Shown here one piece after another: positions 1-6,472 of a stretch of 39,129 bases of DNA. Position numbers and translations under genes: made by a program. Below the pieces are notes generated by a model, which saw nothing but the letters and a program-made list of their open reading frames with translations, made no database searches and was not told the DNA's origin. Origin of the DNA: a virus; the IMG/VR virus record IMGVR_UViG_3300009537_000064, positions 1 to 39,129 of that record; one strand, 5' to 3'. Every line of letters begins with the position of its first letter. The first letter of the stretch is position 1.

Positions 1-164
1 AGGGTTACGAGGCGTGGTACGAGTACGACGCGAACAACAACTGCACCCACTACCGCAGCAGCAGGGGTTACGAGGAGTGGCGCGAGTACGACGCGAACAA
101 CCACTGCGCCCACTTCCGCAACAACAAGGGTTACTCTCGGGGAACACCGAGAAAGGGGGCTTGA
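1..164 (+). CDS. Partial repeat protein, C-terminal end only
   Basis: The frame beginning at base 3 is open from the window edge to a TGA at 162-164. The visible 53 residues hold two 21-residue repeats that each begin GYE, followed by a tryptophan two residues later, then EYDANN, a Cys, a His and an Arg. Related GY..W.EYD.N repeats occur in many phage and bacterial hypothetical proteins, but no function is known to me. A short basic tail (SRGTPRKGA) follows the second repeat. The stop codon lies inside the -35 box of the next promoter. The start is outside the window, so total length and repeat number are unknown. The repeats are also close at DNA level, which suggests recent tandem duplication. 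Confidence 0.6.
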   Translation, partial: GYEAWYEYDANNNCTHYRSSRGYEEWREYDANNHCAHFRNNKGYSRGTPRKGA

Positions 165-189
165 CAAACTGGCCCCAGGCAGTTATATT
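161..189 (+). promoter_or_regulatory. Sigma70-type early promoter
   Basis: TTGACA at 161-166, a 17-bp spacer and TATATT at 184-189, preceded by GGGGGC. The predicted transcription start (about 196) is only a few bases before the ATG at 199, so the mRNA would be leaderless or nearly so. The upstream gene's TGA lies within the -35 box. Confidence 0.8.
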
Positions 190-198
190 TAACTCATA

Positions 199-405
199 AT
201 GAAATCACAACATCGCTTCATCGTTTTCGCCCCGACTACAGGTCTGCGGCTCGAGGACATCTTCACCAAGAACAAGGATTTTATCATTGGGTCTGACAGA
301 ACCTTGGACAGGGCCATTAGCATAGCTTCTCACCAAGCGAAGCAGGATGAGGCCCTGGTCCTGGACACTCGCTCGGACTCAATCGTTTACTTCAACGGAC
401 AATGA
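199..405 (+). CDS. Small hypothetical protein, 68 aa
   Basis: Sixty-eight residues with no family I recognise. The sequence looks like a small soluble alpha/beta protein: a basic start (MKSQHRF), a hydrophobic strand (FIVFAP), a mixed helical middle and a terminal strand (SIVYFNGQ). There is no signal peptide, membrane segment or Cys cluster. The ATG lies 9 bp downstream of a consensus -10 box and no Shine-Dalgarno can fit between the predicted start site and the ATG, so translation is probably leaderless. The next gene starts 15 bp after the stop and has its own strong ribosome binding site, so the two are likely cotranscribed. Early expression is inferred from the promoter alone. Confidence 0.6.
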   Translation: MKSQHRFIVFAPTTGLRLEDIFTKNKDFIIGSDRTLDRAISIASHQAKQDEALVLDTRSDSIVYFNGQ

Positions 406-420
406 AGGAGGTAGGAGATA

Positions 421-699
421 ATGTTTAGGATTACGGACGGCAAGGGGTTCCATATTACTTTTGACAATGGGTGGACAATGAGCGTCCAATGGGGATATCA
501 TAATTATTGTGATGCCAAAGACCCAACCAAGCTGCTTGGTGGAGTGGATTCGTTGACCGCAGAAATTGCCTACTGGGATGCCAATGAAGTCTGGCACGAC
601 TTTGGAAGTGACCAAGTAAAGGGATACGTTTCGGCAAATGAGGTGGCAAGGGTGATGGCCCAAGTCTCGAACCTTCCAAATTCAAAACCCTTGACGTGA
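421..699 (+). CDS. Conserved small phage protein, 92 aa
   Basis: The N-terminus (FRITDGKGFHITFDNGWT) and the following Trp-Gly-x-x-Asn-Tyr-Cys segment match a type of small hypothetical protein I associate with large phage genomes; its role is unknown. It appears to be a beta-rich single domain with a conserved aromatic core (W at about residues 19 and 24) and an acidic middle containing the EIAYWDANEVWHDF stretch. A strong Shine-Dalgarno (GGAGG, then AGGAG) lies directly upstream of the ATG. The gene probably belongs to the same early transcript as the 199-405 gene. No catalytic motif is visible. Confidence 0.7.
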   Translation: MFRITDGKGFHITFDNGWTMSVQWGYHNYCDAKDPTKLLGGVDSLTAEIAYWDANEVWHDFGSDQVKGYVSANEVARVMAQVSNLPNSKPLT

Positions 700-734
700 A
701 CCGCCAGCGGAGATGGTAAGCGTTAAAAAAGGGC

Positions 735-763
735 TTGACAGGTCGGTGTTTCGGCACTATCTT
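735..763 (+). promoter_or_regulatory. Sigma70-type early promoter
   Basis: TTGACA at 735-740, a 17-bp spacer and TATCTT at 758-763, preceded by AAAGGGC. It drives the cluster starting at 841. The leader of about 70 nt contains a GAAGCCAGC repeat at about 775-806. Confidence 0.75.
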
Positions 764-771
764 TATTAAGA

Positions 772-808
772 GAAGCAAGAGAAGCCAGCGAAGCCAGCGA
801 AGCCAGAG
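772..808 (+). repeat. Short direct repeats in an mRNA leader
   Basis: Three tandem, slightly diverged copies of GAAGCCAGC in the untranslated leader between the promoter at 735 and the ATG at 841. A similar GGCGAAGCC pair occurs at 1599-1616, just before the gene at 1618. The function is unknown. Confidence 0.5.
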
Positions 809-840
809 AAAAACAAAATACCCAACAGGATAATCTAAAA

Positions 841-1071
841 ATGAGAAAGCCCGAGTTTGTTGAGACAACGGTACTGGAGTTTGGCCTATTCGCTCTGTCA
901 GCAGAAGGTCACTTGACTCGGATCAACAGGTATACGTCCTACAAGTCCCATGAAGACGCGCTCCGGGGATTCGAGGACACGAGGTGGGAAAACCGGTCGC
1001 TGATTATCTCCCGAGAGGCAATAATTCTCCCGGTAATCAGTATTCAGCTGTCTATGATGCTGGAGAAATAA
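841..1071 (+). CDS. Small hypothetical protein, paralogue of the 1322-1597 gene
   Basis: A 76-residue protein of unknown function. Its core aligns with the product of 1322-1597: a Phe-Gly/Ala-Leu-Phe strand, then EGH followed by R-x-N, a T-x-Y motif, a DA dipeptide, FE and a Trp, ending in an Ile-Leu-rich strand (IILPV). The two genes are therefore paralogues that flank a third small gene. A weak AGGA lies about 8 nt upstream of the ATG. The stop TAA overlaps the next ATG (TAATG), implying translational coupling. The family is not one I can name; the EGH..R.N..T.Y pattern is typical of small accessory proteins in large phages. Confidence 0.6.
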   Translation: MRKPEFVETTVLEFGLFALSAEGHLTRINRYTSYKSHEDALRGFEDTRWENRSLIISREAIILPVISIQLSMMLEK

Positions 1072-1325
1072 TGAACGATTATCTGAGGGGCCTAGAGGAC
1101 GAGCGCCAGTCGTGCTTTGTGGGCATAGGGATCCTCGAGGATCGCGTTGAGAACATCAGTGCCCAAATCCTCGAGGTCAGGGCCTTACAGGACGAGCGTC
1201 AGAGGTGCTTTGTGGGCATAGAGATCCTCGAGGATCGCGTTGAGAGCCTCACTGCCCAAATCCTCGAGGCCATCGAGGCTGATGAAGATTCCAGGACTAC
1301 AATAACCCCGGAGGATTTCGAGTGA
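1071..1325 (+). CDS. Small coiled-coil protein with an internal duplication
   Basis: Eighty-four residues made mainly of two direct repeats of about 31 aa. Each contains DERQ, a Cys-Phe-Val-Gly-Ile block, ILEDRVE and AQILE. The repeats are also nearly identical at DNA level (about 1097-1175 and 1187-1265), so the duplication is recent. The heptad-like spacing of Ile, Leu and Val suggests a helical coiled coil. An in-frame upstream extension to about 984 is possible, but the ATG at 1071, which overlaps the preceding stop, is the better start. The stop overlaps the GTG start of the next gene. The function is unknown; a role as a small oligomeric adaptor is a guess. Confidence 0.55.
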   Translation: MNDYLRGLEDERQSCFVGIGILEDRVENISAQILEVRALQDERQRCFVGIEILEDRVESLTAQILEAIEADEDSRTTITPEDFE

Positions 1326-1597
1326 CCGCCAAAAGGACCGCCAAAAAGACCGCCAAAAAGACCGCCAAAAAGGAGGGTGCTTGGACCGAGGTCATTGAGA
1401 CAGGCTTTGCACTGTTCATCCTGACCGACGAAGGACACTTCAAGCGTCTGAATCAGTTTACCACTTATGGGACCAAATTAGACGCGGTCCAGGCCTTTGA
1501 GGAATTCGGTACCCGGGACTGGGATTCGGAGCTCTTTTCGCTTACTTCGGTCATAATCCTCTCGGTCGCAGATAAGATTATGCGGTGGGTTGAGTAG
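1322..1597 (+). CDS. Small hypothetical protein with Lys-rich N-terminal repeats
   Basis: Ninety-one residues. The N-terminus is a TAKK tetrapeptide repeated four times (first copy TAKR), encoded by a 12-bp DNA repeat at about 1325-1371. This gives a strongly basic tail like those that bind nucleic acid. The remainder (about 19-91) is paralogous to the 841-1071 product: FALF, EGH..R.N..T.Y, a DA dipeptide, FEE, W and an Ile-rich last strand. The start is GTG, overlapping the preceding TGA (GTGA). The basic tail is absent from the paralogue, so it was gained here or lost there. Nucleic acid binding is inferred from composition only. Confidence 0.6.
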   Translation: MTAKRTAKKTAKKTAKKEGAWTEVIETGFALFILTDEGHFKRLNQFTTYGTKLDAVQAFEEFGTRDWDSELFSLTSVIILSVADKIMRWVE

Positions 1598-1617
1598 CCA
1601 GGCGAAGCCGGCGAAGC

Positions 1618-1764
1618 ATGGGAAAGACCATCAGGAGCCAGAAGAATGCCTGCCAAGAGTGCGGGGAGAAGACCTTCGACCGGGATGTCTGCCGGGATTG
1701 TTCTAAGGACTTGAAGTCCGAGCAACGCCGGGGGCACCGGCGCCGGGTAGCTGAGGCTGGGTAG
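1618..1764 (+). CDS. 48-aa zinc-finger-like protein
   Basis: A short ORF of 48 residues with four cysteines in two CxxC pairs (C12/C15 and C25/C28) separated by nine residues, the spacing of a small treble-clef or zinc-ribbon knuckle. It is followed by a strongly basic tail rich in Arg (QRRGHRRR). It starts at ATG 1618, 20 bp after the previous stop, and ends at TAG 1762-1764. The Cys spacing and basic tail suggest a nucleic-acid-binding protein, but no family is recognised. The initiation site is not certain because there is no clear Shine-Dalgarno; a repeat of GGCGAAGCC sits where one would be expected. Confidence 0.5.
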   Translation: MGKTIRSQKNACQECGEKTFDRDVCRDCSKDLKSEQRRGHRRRVAEAG

Positions 1765-1828
1765 CTGAGGATCCGGCTATGGAAACACCTGATAGGGTAT
1801 AGTGTGTAATCCCCTGTCAGGCACCAAC

Positions 1829-1950
1829 TCCTTTTTCGACTCCGAAATCCATCCTGTCATTGATGCTGACGATTCCTTTTTCGACTCCGAAATCCATCCT
1901 GTCATTGATGCTGACGATTCCTTTTTCGACTCCGAAATCCATCCTGTCAT
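1829..1950 (+). repeat. 45-bp tandem repeat, 2.7 copies, in a gene-poor interval
   Basis: Two complete 45-bp copies (1829-1873 and 1874-1918) and a 32-bp third copy (1919-1950) are essentially identical. They are followed by a 12-bp repeat (CCTGTCATCAGT) at about 1944-1967. The unit is divisible by three, so frames on both strands stay open. On the plus strand a GTG at 1802 could start a 93-residue protein with FFDSEIHPVI repeats, ending at 2083. It has no good ribosome site and a non-repetitive, random-looking C-terminus, so I do not call it. The 1765-2159 interval holds nothing else I can support. The repeat could be regulatory, a recombination product, or part of a short coding sequence. 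Confidence 0.7.
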
Positions 1951-2159
1951 CAGTCCTGTCATCAGTCTCGACTCTCGGTTCTGCCGGCAATCTGATTTGC
2001 CCAGGAATAGATTTTTTTTTACAGAACCTGTGCAATACCCCAGGGTAACCCAAGGGCCTGCTTGGACGGGGGTGACTAAATAATAATAGAATGCCCCCAA
2101 GACAAGATCCGACCTGCCTATTCCCCCTAAAAACCCCAATAATGAGGACCGTCTAGCCT

Positions 2160-2408
2160 ATGGAGATACCGAACTTATTAGATATTGCCAAAGCGTGGAT
2201 AATTTCTCGCAATCCAACGCCGCAACAGCAGGAAAAGGCCGATCTCCGTATCGCCGCCTGTAACACTTGTGAACAGAAGTTGTGGAGGCCGCCGATTCAG
2301 ACCTGGACTTGTGCCAAGTGTGGATGTCCGATAGCCAAGAAAGTCTTTACACCGGGGGCCAATCCGTGTCCCTTGAATAAGTGGACCTGGGAAATACCGG
2401 AGGAGTAG
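2160..2408 (+). CDS. Small zinc-ribbon protein, 82 aa
   Basis: Six cysteines: C34xxC37, then C51xxC54xC56, then C70 in an NPCPLNKW context. This pattern (CxxC, CxxCGC, CP.(x)KW) is that of a small phage zinc-ribbon protein often found beside structural genes, of the DUF6171 type. The N-terminal 30 residues form a helix with a PTPQQQEKA segment. Its stop is one base from the ATG of the large gene at 2410, so the two are cotranscribed and may be functionally linked. The biochemical function is unknown. No strong Shine-Dalgarno is visible before the ATG at 2160. Confidence 0.7.
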   Translation: MEIPNLLDIAKAWIISRNPTPQQQEKADLRIAACNTCEQKLWRPPIQTWTCAKCGCPIAKKVFTPGANPCPLNKWTWEIPEE

Positions 2409-2409
2409 G

Positions 2410-4551
2410 ATGGCCGCAAGAACAGGCCTAACACGCTGGACCGGGAAATTCTCCAAGCCTGATGCCGAAGGAGGAGTTACCATTCAGGGATCCATTAAAG
2501 TTCCCGCTGGAAAAAAGGATATCAACAGCGCCGATATATGGAAAGTTACCGAACTTGCTGTAGGACCATTAACAACAAAGCTAGCGAAGGGCACCAAGGT
2601 CATAATAGATGTCATCCCCGATGAGGCCAAGTTAAAAGATATTAAGAAAGAGATTAACTCCGAGTTGGCTTCAAGAGACAATAAGTATTTTCTCCCATGT
2701 TCTCTGGATACTGGTGTGTTGATTGATGGGATCAAAAATACCGATAAGTTTTATGTGGATATTAATTTTCTTGAAAGAACTACTCCATTGAGAAAATCTG
2801 GGAAGTCGGTCGAAGAACTGTTGGAAAAACTCTCAACTGAATTTGCCATAAAAAATTATCGCAATCTCAACATAAACGCAGCATTTAAACCTTCGGATGT
2901 TATTCGCGAAGGACTCCACGGAGTTCCGCAAGAAGAAAATATGTCAATGACGGTGATTGAATTGCAAACAGTAATACACATCCTGCAAAAAAAACTCCTC
3001 GCATCCAAGAACGAACAGAATAAATCCAGCCTTCAAGCGGATATCCAGAAGAATCTGGACAAAGCAGCCCAAATAAAAATAAAAATGCAGGATGCAAATC
3101 GTCAAATTAAAATTAGAACAACAGCACCACCAGTTAAAATCCGAGACCGAGTTTTTTTTCGAAGAATACAAAAGAGTTACATTTTTAGTTCTGGAGACCA
3201 CCTAAGAGCCGTGTTATTCAATTATTCCAAGAAATTGTTAAAAACACACGGGACAGGAAAGAACAGGAAAAAAACACCGGAGAATCTCGGATGGACCCTA
3301 TTTGCCGAAGGATTGATTGACTATTTTGCCCCCCAAAACAACGACCTAGAACACATTGTTTTTCCTTGGGGGACACCACTAAAACTTATTAATGCATTTT
3401 CCAAAGACCTTGCAGAATTGCTTTTGGGGCTTTTAATTTTTAAAAGGAAAGTTGTGATAGAACCATCGGGCAACGACGCCTTTCCTATAGGTGCCAACGA
3501 AGAAATTCTAGAATTTATTGTTCCTGTATCTGGAACGGTACCACTAATAGACTCCGCAGTTACGGTTGGGAATCCCTCCGCAGTAAACGAAGGTAGTTTA
3601 ACAACACGCACCGTATGGGTCTCCTCAAAATCTGGAGATGGTGCAGCACCTGCATTGTTGGGCGATATCTGGGACGAGTACCGAGAAAAACGCAAAACTG
3701 ATAAGGAGTTTAACATCCCAGCGCAAAAAGATAGTGTCATAGAAAAAATTACTAACATATTTTTAACCGGTGGTCTGCCAGAACCAAAATCAAATACATC
3801 CCTAGGAGAAGACACGGACATAAAATTAGTTTCCAACCCCCTTATGGCCTGGATCTACGGGGTGCGGGAAACGCTTAACTTAAAAAAGGAAGTTATAACC
3901 GACGAGGAAATAAAGAGTGTGTATTATTATTTGGTGGAGATAGTGACCGGAACTTCTGGTAGGGGCAGAAAGTCGTTTTTTTCTACATATGCCGCAGGGA
4001 AGGATCAAAACGCAAATGCGGATCCGCCGGCGAATCCGAAGTTTGAGTCATTAAAAAGTAGTGGAGTAACTTCTTCAGGAAAACAGTCAGAACCTTCAGG
4101 AAATGTTCCATCCATTGAAGAGGAATTGAAAAAATTAGAAGGAATAAATGCAGACGGAATAGAGATTTTCGTAAAGTCAAGAATAATCTTAGAAGCATTC
4201 CGGGCTAAGGAAACAAATGCTAGCAAGGCTCATACCAGAAACATCACCTCATTTTTTTCTAAGAAGCTGGCCGAAGATATGCGAGGTTGCGACTACACGC
4301 TGGATACTTTAACCAGATTAGTGCAGGCTATGGATTTTTACCAATTTTCATTGGTAACTAGTGAGTTGATTTCTTCGCAGGGGCTGGCGCCGAAGCCGAA
4401 GTCGACGAAAGAGAGAGGAAAAAAACGACCAATAAAATTTATCATTAAATCAGCAAAAACCACAAAAATCGAAATCATCGGTGATAAAAGCACTGCCAAC
4501 GATATTTTAGCAAATCACGGGGTTATAAATTTCCGACTTTCATCTAACTAA
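2410..4551 (+). CDS. Large protein of unknown function, 713 aa
   Basis: I do not recognise this protein. It has no signal peptide, membrane segment or obvious enzyme motif. The order of features is: a beta-rich N-terminus with VTIQGSI and VIIDVIPDE segments (about 1-130), a Lys/Gln-rich helical stretch likely to be a coiled coil (about 180-240), a mixed central region, a Gly/Ser/Pro-rich linker (about 540-570), a helical segment, and a Lys-rich C-terminus with beta character (FIIKSAKTTKIEIIGD). It is more AT-rich than the genes to its left. The size and modular low-complexity linker would fit a virion or internal head protein, but that is inference. It directly follows a zinc-ribbon gene and is followed by an early-type promoter. 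Confidence 0.8.
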   Translation: MAARTGLTRWTGKFSKPDAEGGVTIQGSIKVPAGKKDINSADIWKVTELAVGPLTTKLAKGTKVIIDVIPDEAKLKDIKKEINSELASRDNKYFLPCSLDTGVLIDGIKNTDKFYVDINFLERTTPLRKSGKSVEELLEKLSTEFAIKNYRNLNINAAFKPSDVIREGLHGVPQEENMSMTVIELQTVIHILQKKLLASKNEQNKSSLQADIQKNLDKAAQIKIKMQDANRQIKIRTTAPPVKIRDRVFFRRIQKSYIFSSGDHLRAVLFNYSKKLLKTHGTGKNRKKTPENLGWTLFAEGLIDYFAPQNNDLEHIVFPWGTPLKLINAFSKDLAELLLGLLIFKRKVVIEPSGNDAFPIGANEEILEFIVPVSGTVPLIDSAVTVGNPSAVNEGSLTTRTVWVSSKSGDGAAPALLGDIWDEYREKRKTDKEFNIPAQKDSVIEKITNIFLTGGLPEPKSNTSLGEDTDIKLVSNPLMAWIYGVRETLNLKKEVITDEEIKSVYYYLVEIVTGTSGRGRKSFFSTYAAGKDQNANADPPANPKFESLKSSGVTSSGKQSEPSGNVPSIEEELKKLEGINADGIEIFVKSRIILEAFRAKETNASKAHTRNITSFFSKKLAEDMRGCDYTLDTLTRLVQAMDFYQFSLVTSELISSQGLAPKPKSTKERGKKRPIKFIIKSAKTTKIEIIGDKSTANDILANHGVINFRLSSN

Positions 4552-4557
4552 CTAGTC

Positions 4558-4586
4558 TTGACAATTACGGCATTATGAATTAGCTT
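4558..4586 (+). promoter_or_regulatory. Sigma70-type early promoter
   Basis: TTGACA at 4558-4563, a 17-bp spacer and TAGCTT at 4581-4586. The -10 is weaker than in the other promoters here. It drives the queD homologue at 4638, which has GAGGA as its ribosome site. Confidence 0.6.
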
Positions 4587-4637
4587 TATTAATAGTGATT
4601 AAGTTTTACGAAACCTATGTATTGAGGAAAACACCAT

Positions 4638-5078
4638 ATGCCCCACATTGCCAAGCGTTATCACGATATTTGTGCAGGACACCGTGTTTATGGACACGAA
4701 AACAAATGCTCTAACGCACACGGACACAACTATCGCATTCATTTTACTTGCGAATCTGCTGGGCTCGACTCAGTTGGTCGGGTCATTGACTTCTCTGTTA
4801 TGAAGTCTCTTTTATGCAATTGGCTCGAAGATAACTGGGACCACAAGTTTCTTCTTTGGGAAGGAGATCCCTGGATTCAGCCGATGAATGCATTGGACCC
4901 CGAAGGTCTTGTCATTCTTCCAGTCAACCCAACTGCCGAAAATCTGGCCGAATACTTAGTCAATGTCATTGGCCCATCTCAGCTGGATGGTACTGGAATT
5001 GTCCTAACTGAAGTTAACATTGAGGAAACTCGCAAGTGTTCGGCGGCGTATTCTAAGCCGACTCGTTCATCCCCTTAA
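4638..5078 (+). CDS. queD: 6-carboxytetrahydropterin synthase (QueD-like)
   Basis: The product belongs to the 6-pyruvoyl-tetrahydropterin synthase/QueD family, which converts dihydroneopterin triphosphate to 6-carboxytetrahydropterin in 7-deazaguanine (preQ0) synthesis. At 146 residues it has about the usual length. Visible residues include the zinc histidines H15, H28 and H30, the catalytic Cys24 in C-x3-HGHNY, an Asp68-His69 pair (NWDHKFLLW), and the C-terminal glutamate near E130 (VNIEETRK). It starts at ATG 4638 behind GAGGA. No queE, queC, folE or base-insertion gene is in this window, so its role, in tRNA queuosine or in 7-deazaguanine DNA modification, depends on genes outside or in the host. 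The stop codon lies inside a 16-bp palindrome. Confidence 0.9.
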   Translation: MPHIAKRYHDICAGHRVYGHENKCSNAHGHNYRIHFTCESAGLDSVGRVIDFSVMKSLLCNWLEDNWDHKFLLWEGDPWIQPMNALDPEGLVILPVNPTAENLAEYLVNVIGPSQLDGTGIVLTEVNIEETRKCSAAYSKPTRSSP

Positions 5079-5084
5079 GGGGAT
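5069..5084. other. Perfect palindrome over the queD stop codon
   Basis: A 16-bp perfect inverted repeat, ATCCCCTTAAGGGGAT, with the queD TAA (5076-5078) at its centre. No T-tract follows on the plus strand, so it is not a canonical intrinsic terminator. It could be a weak terminator, an RNA-stability element or a protein-binding site. Confidence 0.5.
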
Positions 5085-5108
5085 CTCCGGTTGTTGATGT
5101 CAGGTCGA

Positions 5109-5116
5109 CATAAATA
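5109..5116 (+). promoter_or_regulatory. T4-late-type promoter box (CATAAATA)
   Basis: CATAAATA, one base from the T4 late consensus TATAAATA, 30 bp upstream of the ATG at 5146. It would drive the DUF2061 membrane gene and the small genes behind it. Confidence 0.5.
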
Positions 5117-5145
5117 TAGTGAATCATTAATTGCAAGGGTGGCCT

Positions 5146-5415
5146 ATGAGTATAAGAGAATGGTATTTGATTAGGCAATTGAAAATTATGGTGTGGCAAT
5201 TGCTCAGACGCCCACACTCAGCACATCGAACCCTCTTAGTAAAGACGGTTGTGTACCGAGTGTTTTCTGAATCTGCAACTTTTTGTATTGCATTTTTGCT
5301 AACAAGAAATTCAGGTATGAGCTTTGCAATTACCGGATTGAGTTTTGTTGCAAAAACAATTCTTTATTATATTTTTGAACGTGGTTGGAGCACATTTATA
5401 CGCAGAGTGTATTAG
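5146..5415 (+). CDS. DUF2061 family membrane protein
   Basis: An 89-residue protein with the DUF2061 layout: an Arg/Lys-rich N-terminus, then LVKTVVYRVFSESATFCIAF as a first membrane segment, a short polar turn, and SFAITGLSFVAKTILYYIFE as a second, ending in a conserved ERGW-type motif followed by basic residues. The conserved K-T-x-x-Y-R and K-T-x-x-Y-Y/E-R motifs are both present. The function of this family is unknown; it is common in bacteria and in aquatic T4-like phages. ATG 5146 is chosen because AAGGG lies a suitable distance upstream; a TTG at 5131 is an in-frame alternative. Confidence 0.75.
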   Translation: MSIREWYLIRQLKIMVWQLLRRPHSAHRTLLVKTVVYRVFSESATFCIAFLLTRNSGMSFAITGLSFVAKTILYYIFERGWSTFIRRVY

Positions 5416-5440
5416 TAAAAACCCCCTAAAGGAGAAAAGT

Positions 5441-5641
5441 ATGACAGACTTTACATTAGGATCGTTGTCTGGGCTTGAAATGATTATTTTTGGAATTTTT
5501 GCTCTGGCATTAGTTATTATGGGAATTCGTGTTTTCTTCCCAAAGAAGCGGGTACCCACTAGGCGCGGCGCACATCGCCCAGGTGAGCCTGAGGGCGGAG
5601 ATGGTGATGACGGCACCGAAACACCTAGGGTAACCGACTAA
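5441..5641 (+). CDS. Small single-pass membrane protein, 66 aa
   Basis: Residues about 12-31 form one hydrophobic helix (MIIFGIFALALVIMGIRVFF), followed by a basic segment (PKKRVPTRRGAHR) and an acidic, Gly-rich tail. The positive residues right after the helix predict a short N-terminus outside and a C-terminus in the cytoplasm. The ATG at 5441 is chosen because of the strong AAAGGAGAA just upstream; a longer in-frame extension begins inside the previous gene and is unlikely. I do not recognise the family. A lysis-related or membrane-remodelling role is possible because it follows another small membrane gene, but nothing in the sequence shows this. Confidence 0.65.
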   Translation: MTDFTLGSLSGLEMIIFGIFALALVIMGIRVFFPKKRVPTRRGAHRPGEPEGGDGDDGTETPRVTD

Positions 5642-5643
5642 GT

Positions 5644-5784
5644 ATGTCAGGTAAGGGAGACAGTCCTCGACCAATTAACGTTGATAATGAAACATATGAG
5701 AAGAATTGGGAGAGGACCTTCTCTCCTCCTAAAGAGGAGCAGAAGAAACCGAAGAAGCGCGTGAGAAGAACCTCGTCAAACTAA
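5644..5784 (+). CDS. Very small basic protein, 46 aa
   Basis: An open frame of 46 residues starting 2 bp after the preceding stop, with no hydrophobic core. It is composed of a polar N-terminus (MSGKGDSPRPINVD), an aromatic patch (YEKNWERTFS) and a Lys/Arg-rich C-terminus (PKKRVRRTSSN). Tight packing between two genes and a stop 10 bp before the next ATG support it being real. The function is unknown; the composition fits a disordered nucleic-acid-binding or inhibitor peptide. Confidence 0.5.
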   Translation: MSGKGDSPRPINVDNETYEKNWERTFSPPKEEQKKPKKRVRRTSSN

Positions 5785-5794
5785 ATGGAGATTT

Positions 5795-6421
5795 ATGATT
5801 AATATTTCTAGTGAGCGTGTTATTGCCTGGGCAGACTGTTTGCGGGAGCATTCCTATAGTCCAGTGAGAGTGCAACACATCCTCCAATCATTCGAAGAAC
5901 AATATATTCGCAACCGTGCCTGGCTGGTCAACACAGTATCAGTATACACCACAATTCTAGGCGGAAACGCCTATGTCTTTGGTGGCAGGCACGGTGTGTT
6001 AGCATCAATGATTGCCGACAACTGGAAGGATATTGAACGGGTGTATAACATTGATAATGACCCCGAATGTGCGATTATCGGGAAAATAATGCATCACAAT
6101 GACCCTCGCATTGAGTTCATTACTTGTGATGCCACTGATTTCGCGCGGGACCGTTACATCGACCCAGAATTGATTGTCAATACTTGCACCGCTCATCTTG
6201 CTCAGGAAGAATTTGATACCTGGATGGCCGAGGTCCCAGATAGCAGACCCATCGTTCTACAAGGAAGCAACCGCTTTATGGACAAGGGACACGTTAGATG
6301 TTCAGAGACTCTAGAAGCGTTTGTTGAGAATAACCATTTAGACAATATTCGATTTAGTGGGATTTTGCCTAGTACCAAAGGCCAGCAATTTATGCTAATT
6401 GGCTCAAACGAAAGGGCTTGA
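5795..6421 (+). CDS. Putative SAM-dependent methyltransferase-like protein
   Basis: A 208-residue protein with a class I methyltransferase-like layout. A glycine-containing strand-loop (YVFGGRHGVLASMI, about residues 50-63) is followed by a strand ending in an acidic residue (YNIDNDPE, about 83-90), then an ITCDATDF segment (about 108-115), and a fourth-strand motif (LIVNTCTAHL). These match motifs I, post-I, II and III in order, but no substrate-recognition domain is recognisable, so the substrate is unknown. TGGAGA lies before the ATG. The TGA stop is embedded in the -35 box of the ligase promoter. Confidence in the fold is moderate and in enzymatic activity low. Confidence 0.6.
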   Translation: MINISSERVIAWADCLREHSYSPVRVQHILQSFEEQYIRNRAWLVNTVSVYTTILGGNAYVFGGRHGVLASMIADNWKDIERVYNIDNDPECAIIGKIMHHNDPRIEFITCDATDFARDRYIDPELIVNTCTAHLAQEEFDTWMAEVPDSRPIVLQGSNRFMDKGHVRCSETLEAFVENNHLDNIRFSGILPSTKGQQFMLIGSNERA

Positions 6422-6446
6422 CAAATCGACTAAAATGTGTTATATT
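6418..6446 (+). promoter_or_regulatory. Sigma70-type early promoter for DNA ligase
   Basis: TTGACA at 6418-6423, a 17-bp spacer and TATATT at 6441-6446, preceded by AAAGGGC. The TGA of the upstream gene (6419-6421) lies inside the -35 box. The predicted start near 6453 rules out translation of the ligase from the in-frame GTG at 6437. Confidence 0.85.
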
Positions 6447-6472
6447 ATAATATACATTTAAATGGAGACAAG

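Noticed and set aside
691-696. TTGACG as a -35 box before the gene at 841
   Set aside because: No -10 at a suitable distance; the perfect TTGACA at 735 explains that gene better.
1777-2139. 120-aa minus-strand and 93-aa plus-strand frames over the 45-bp repeats
   Set aside because: Frames stay open because the repeat unit is a multiple of three; no ribosome site, promoter or recognisable domain on either strand.
6437-6472. Upstream GTG start for the DNA ligase
   Set aside because: It lies over and upstream of the -10 box of the ligase promoter; the GTG at 6473 has GGAG at the right distance.
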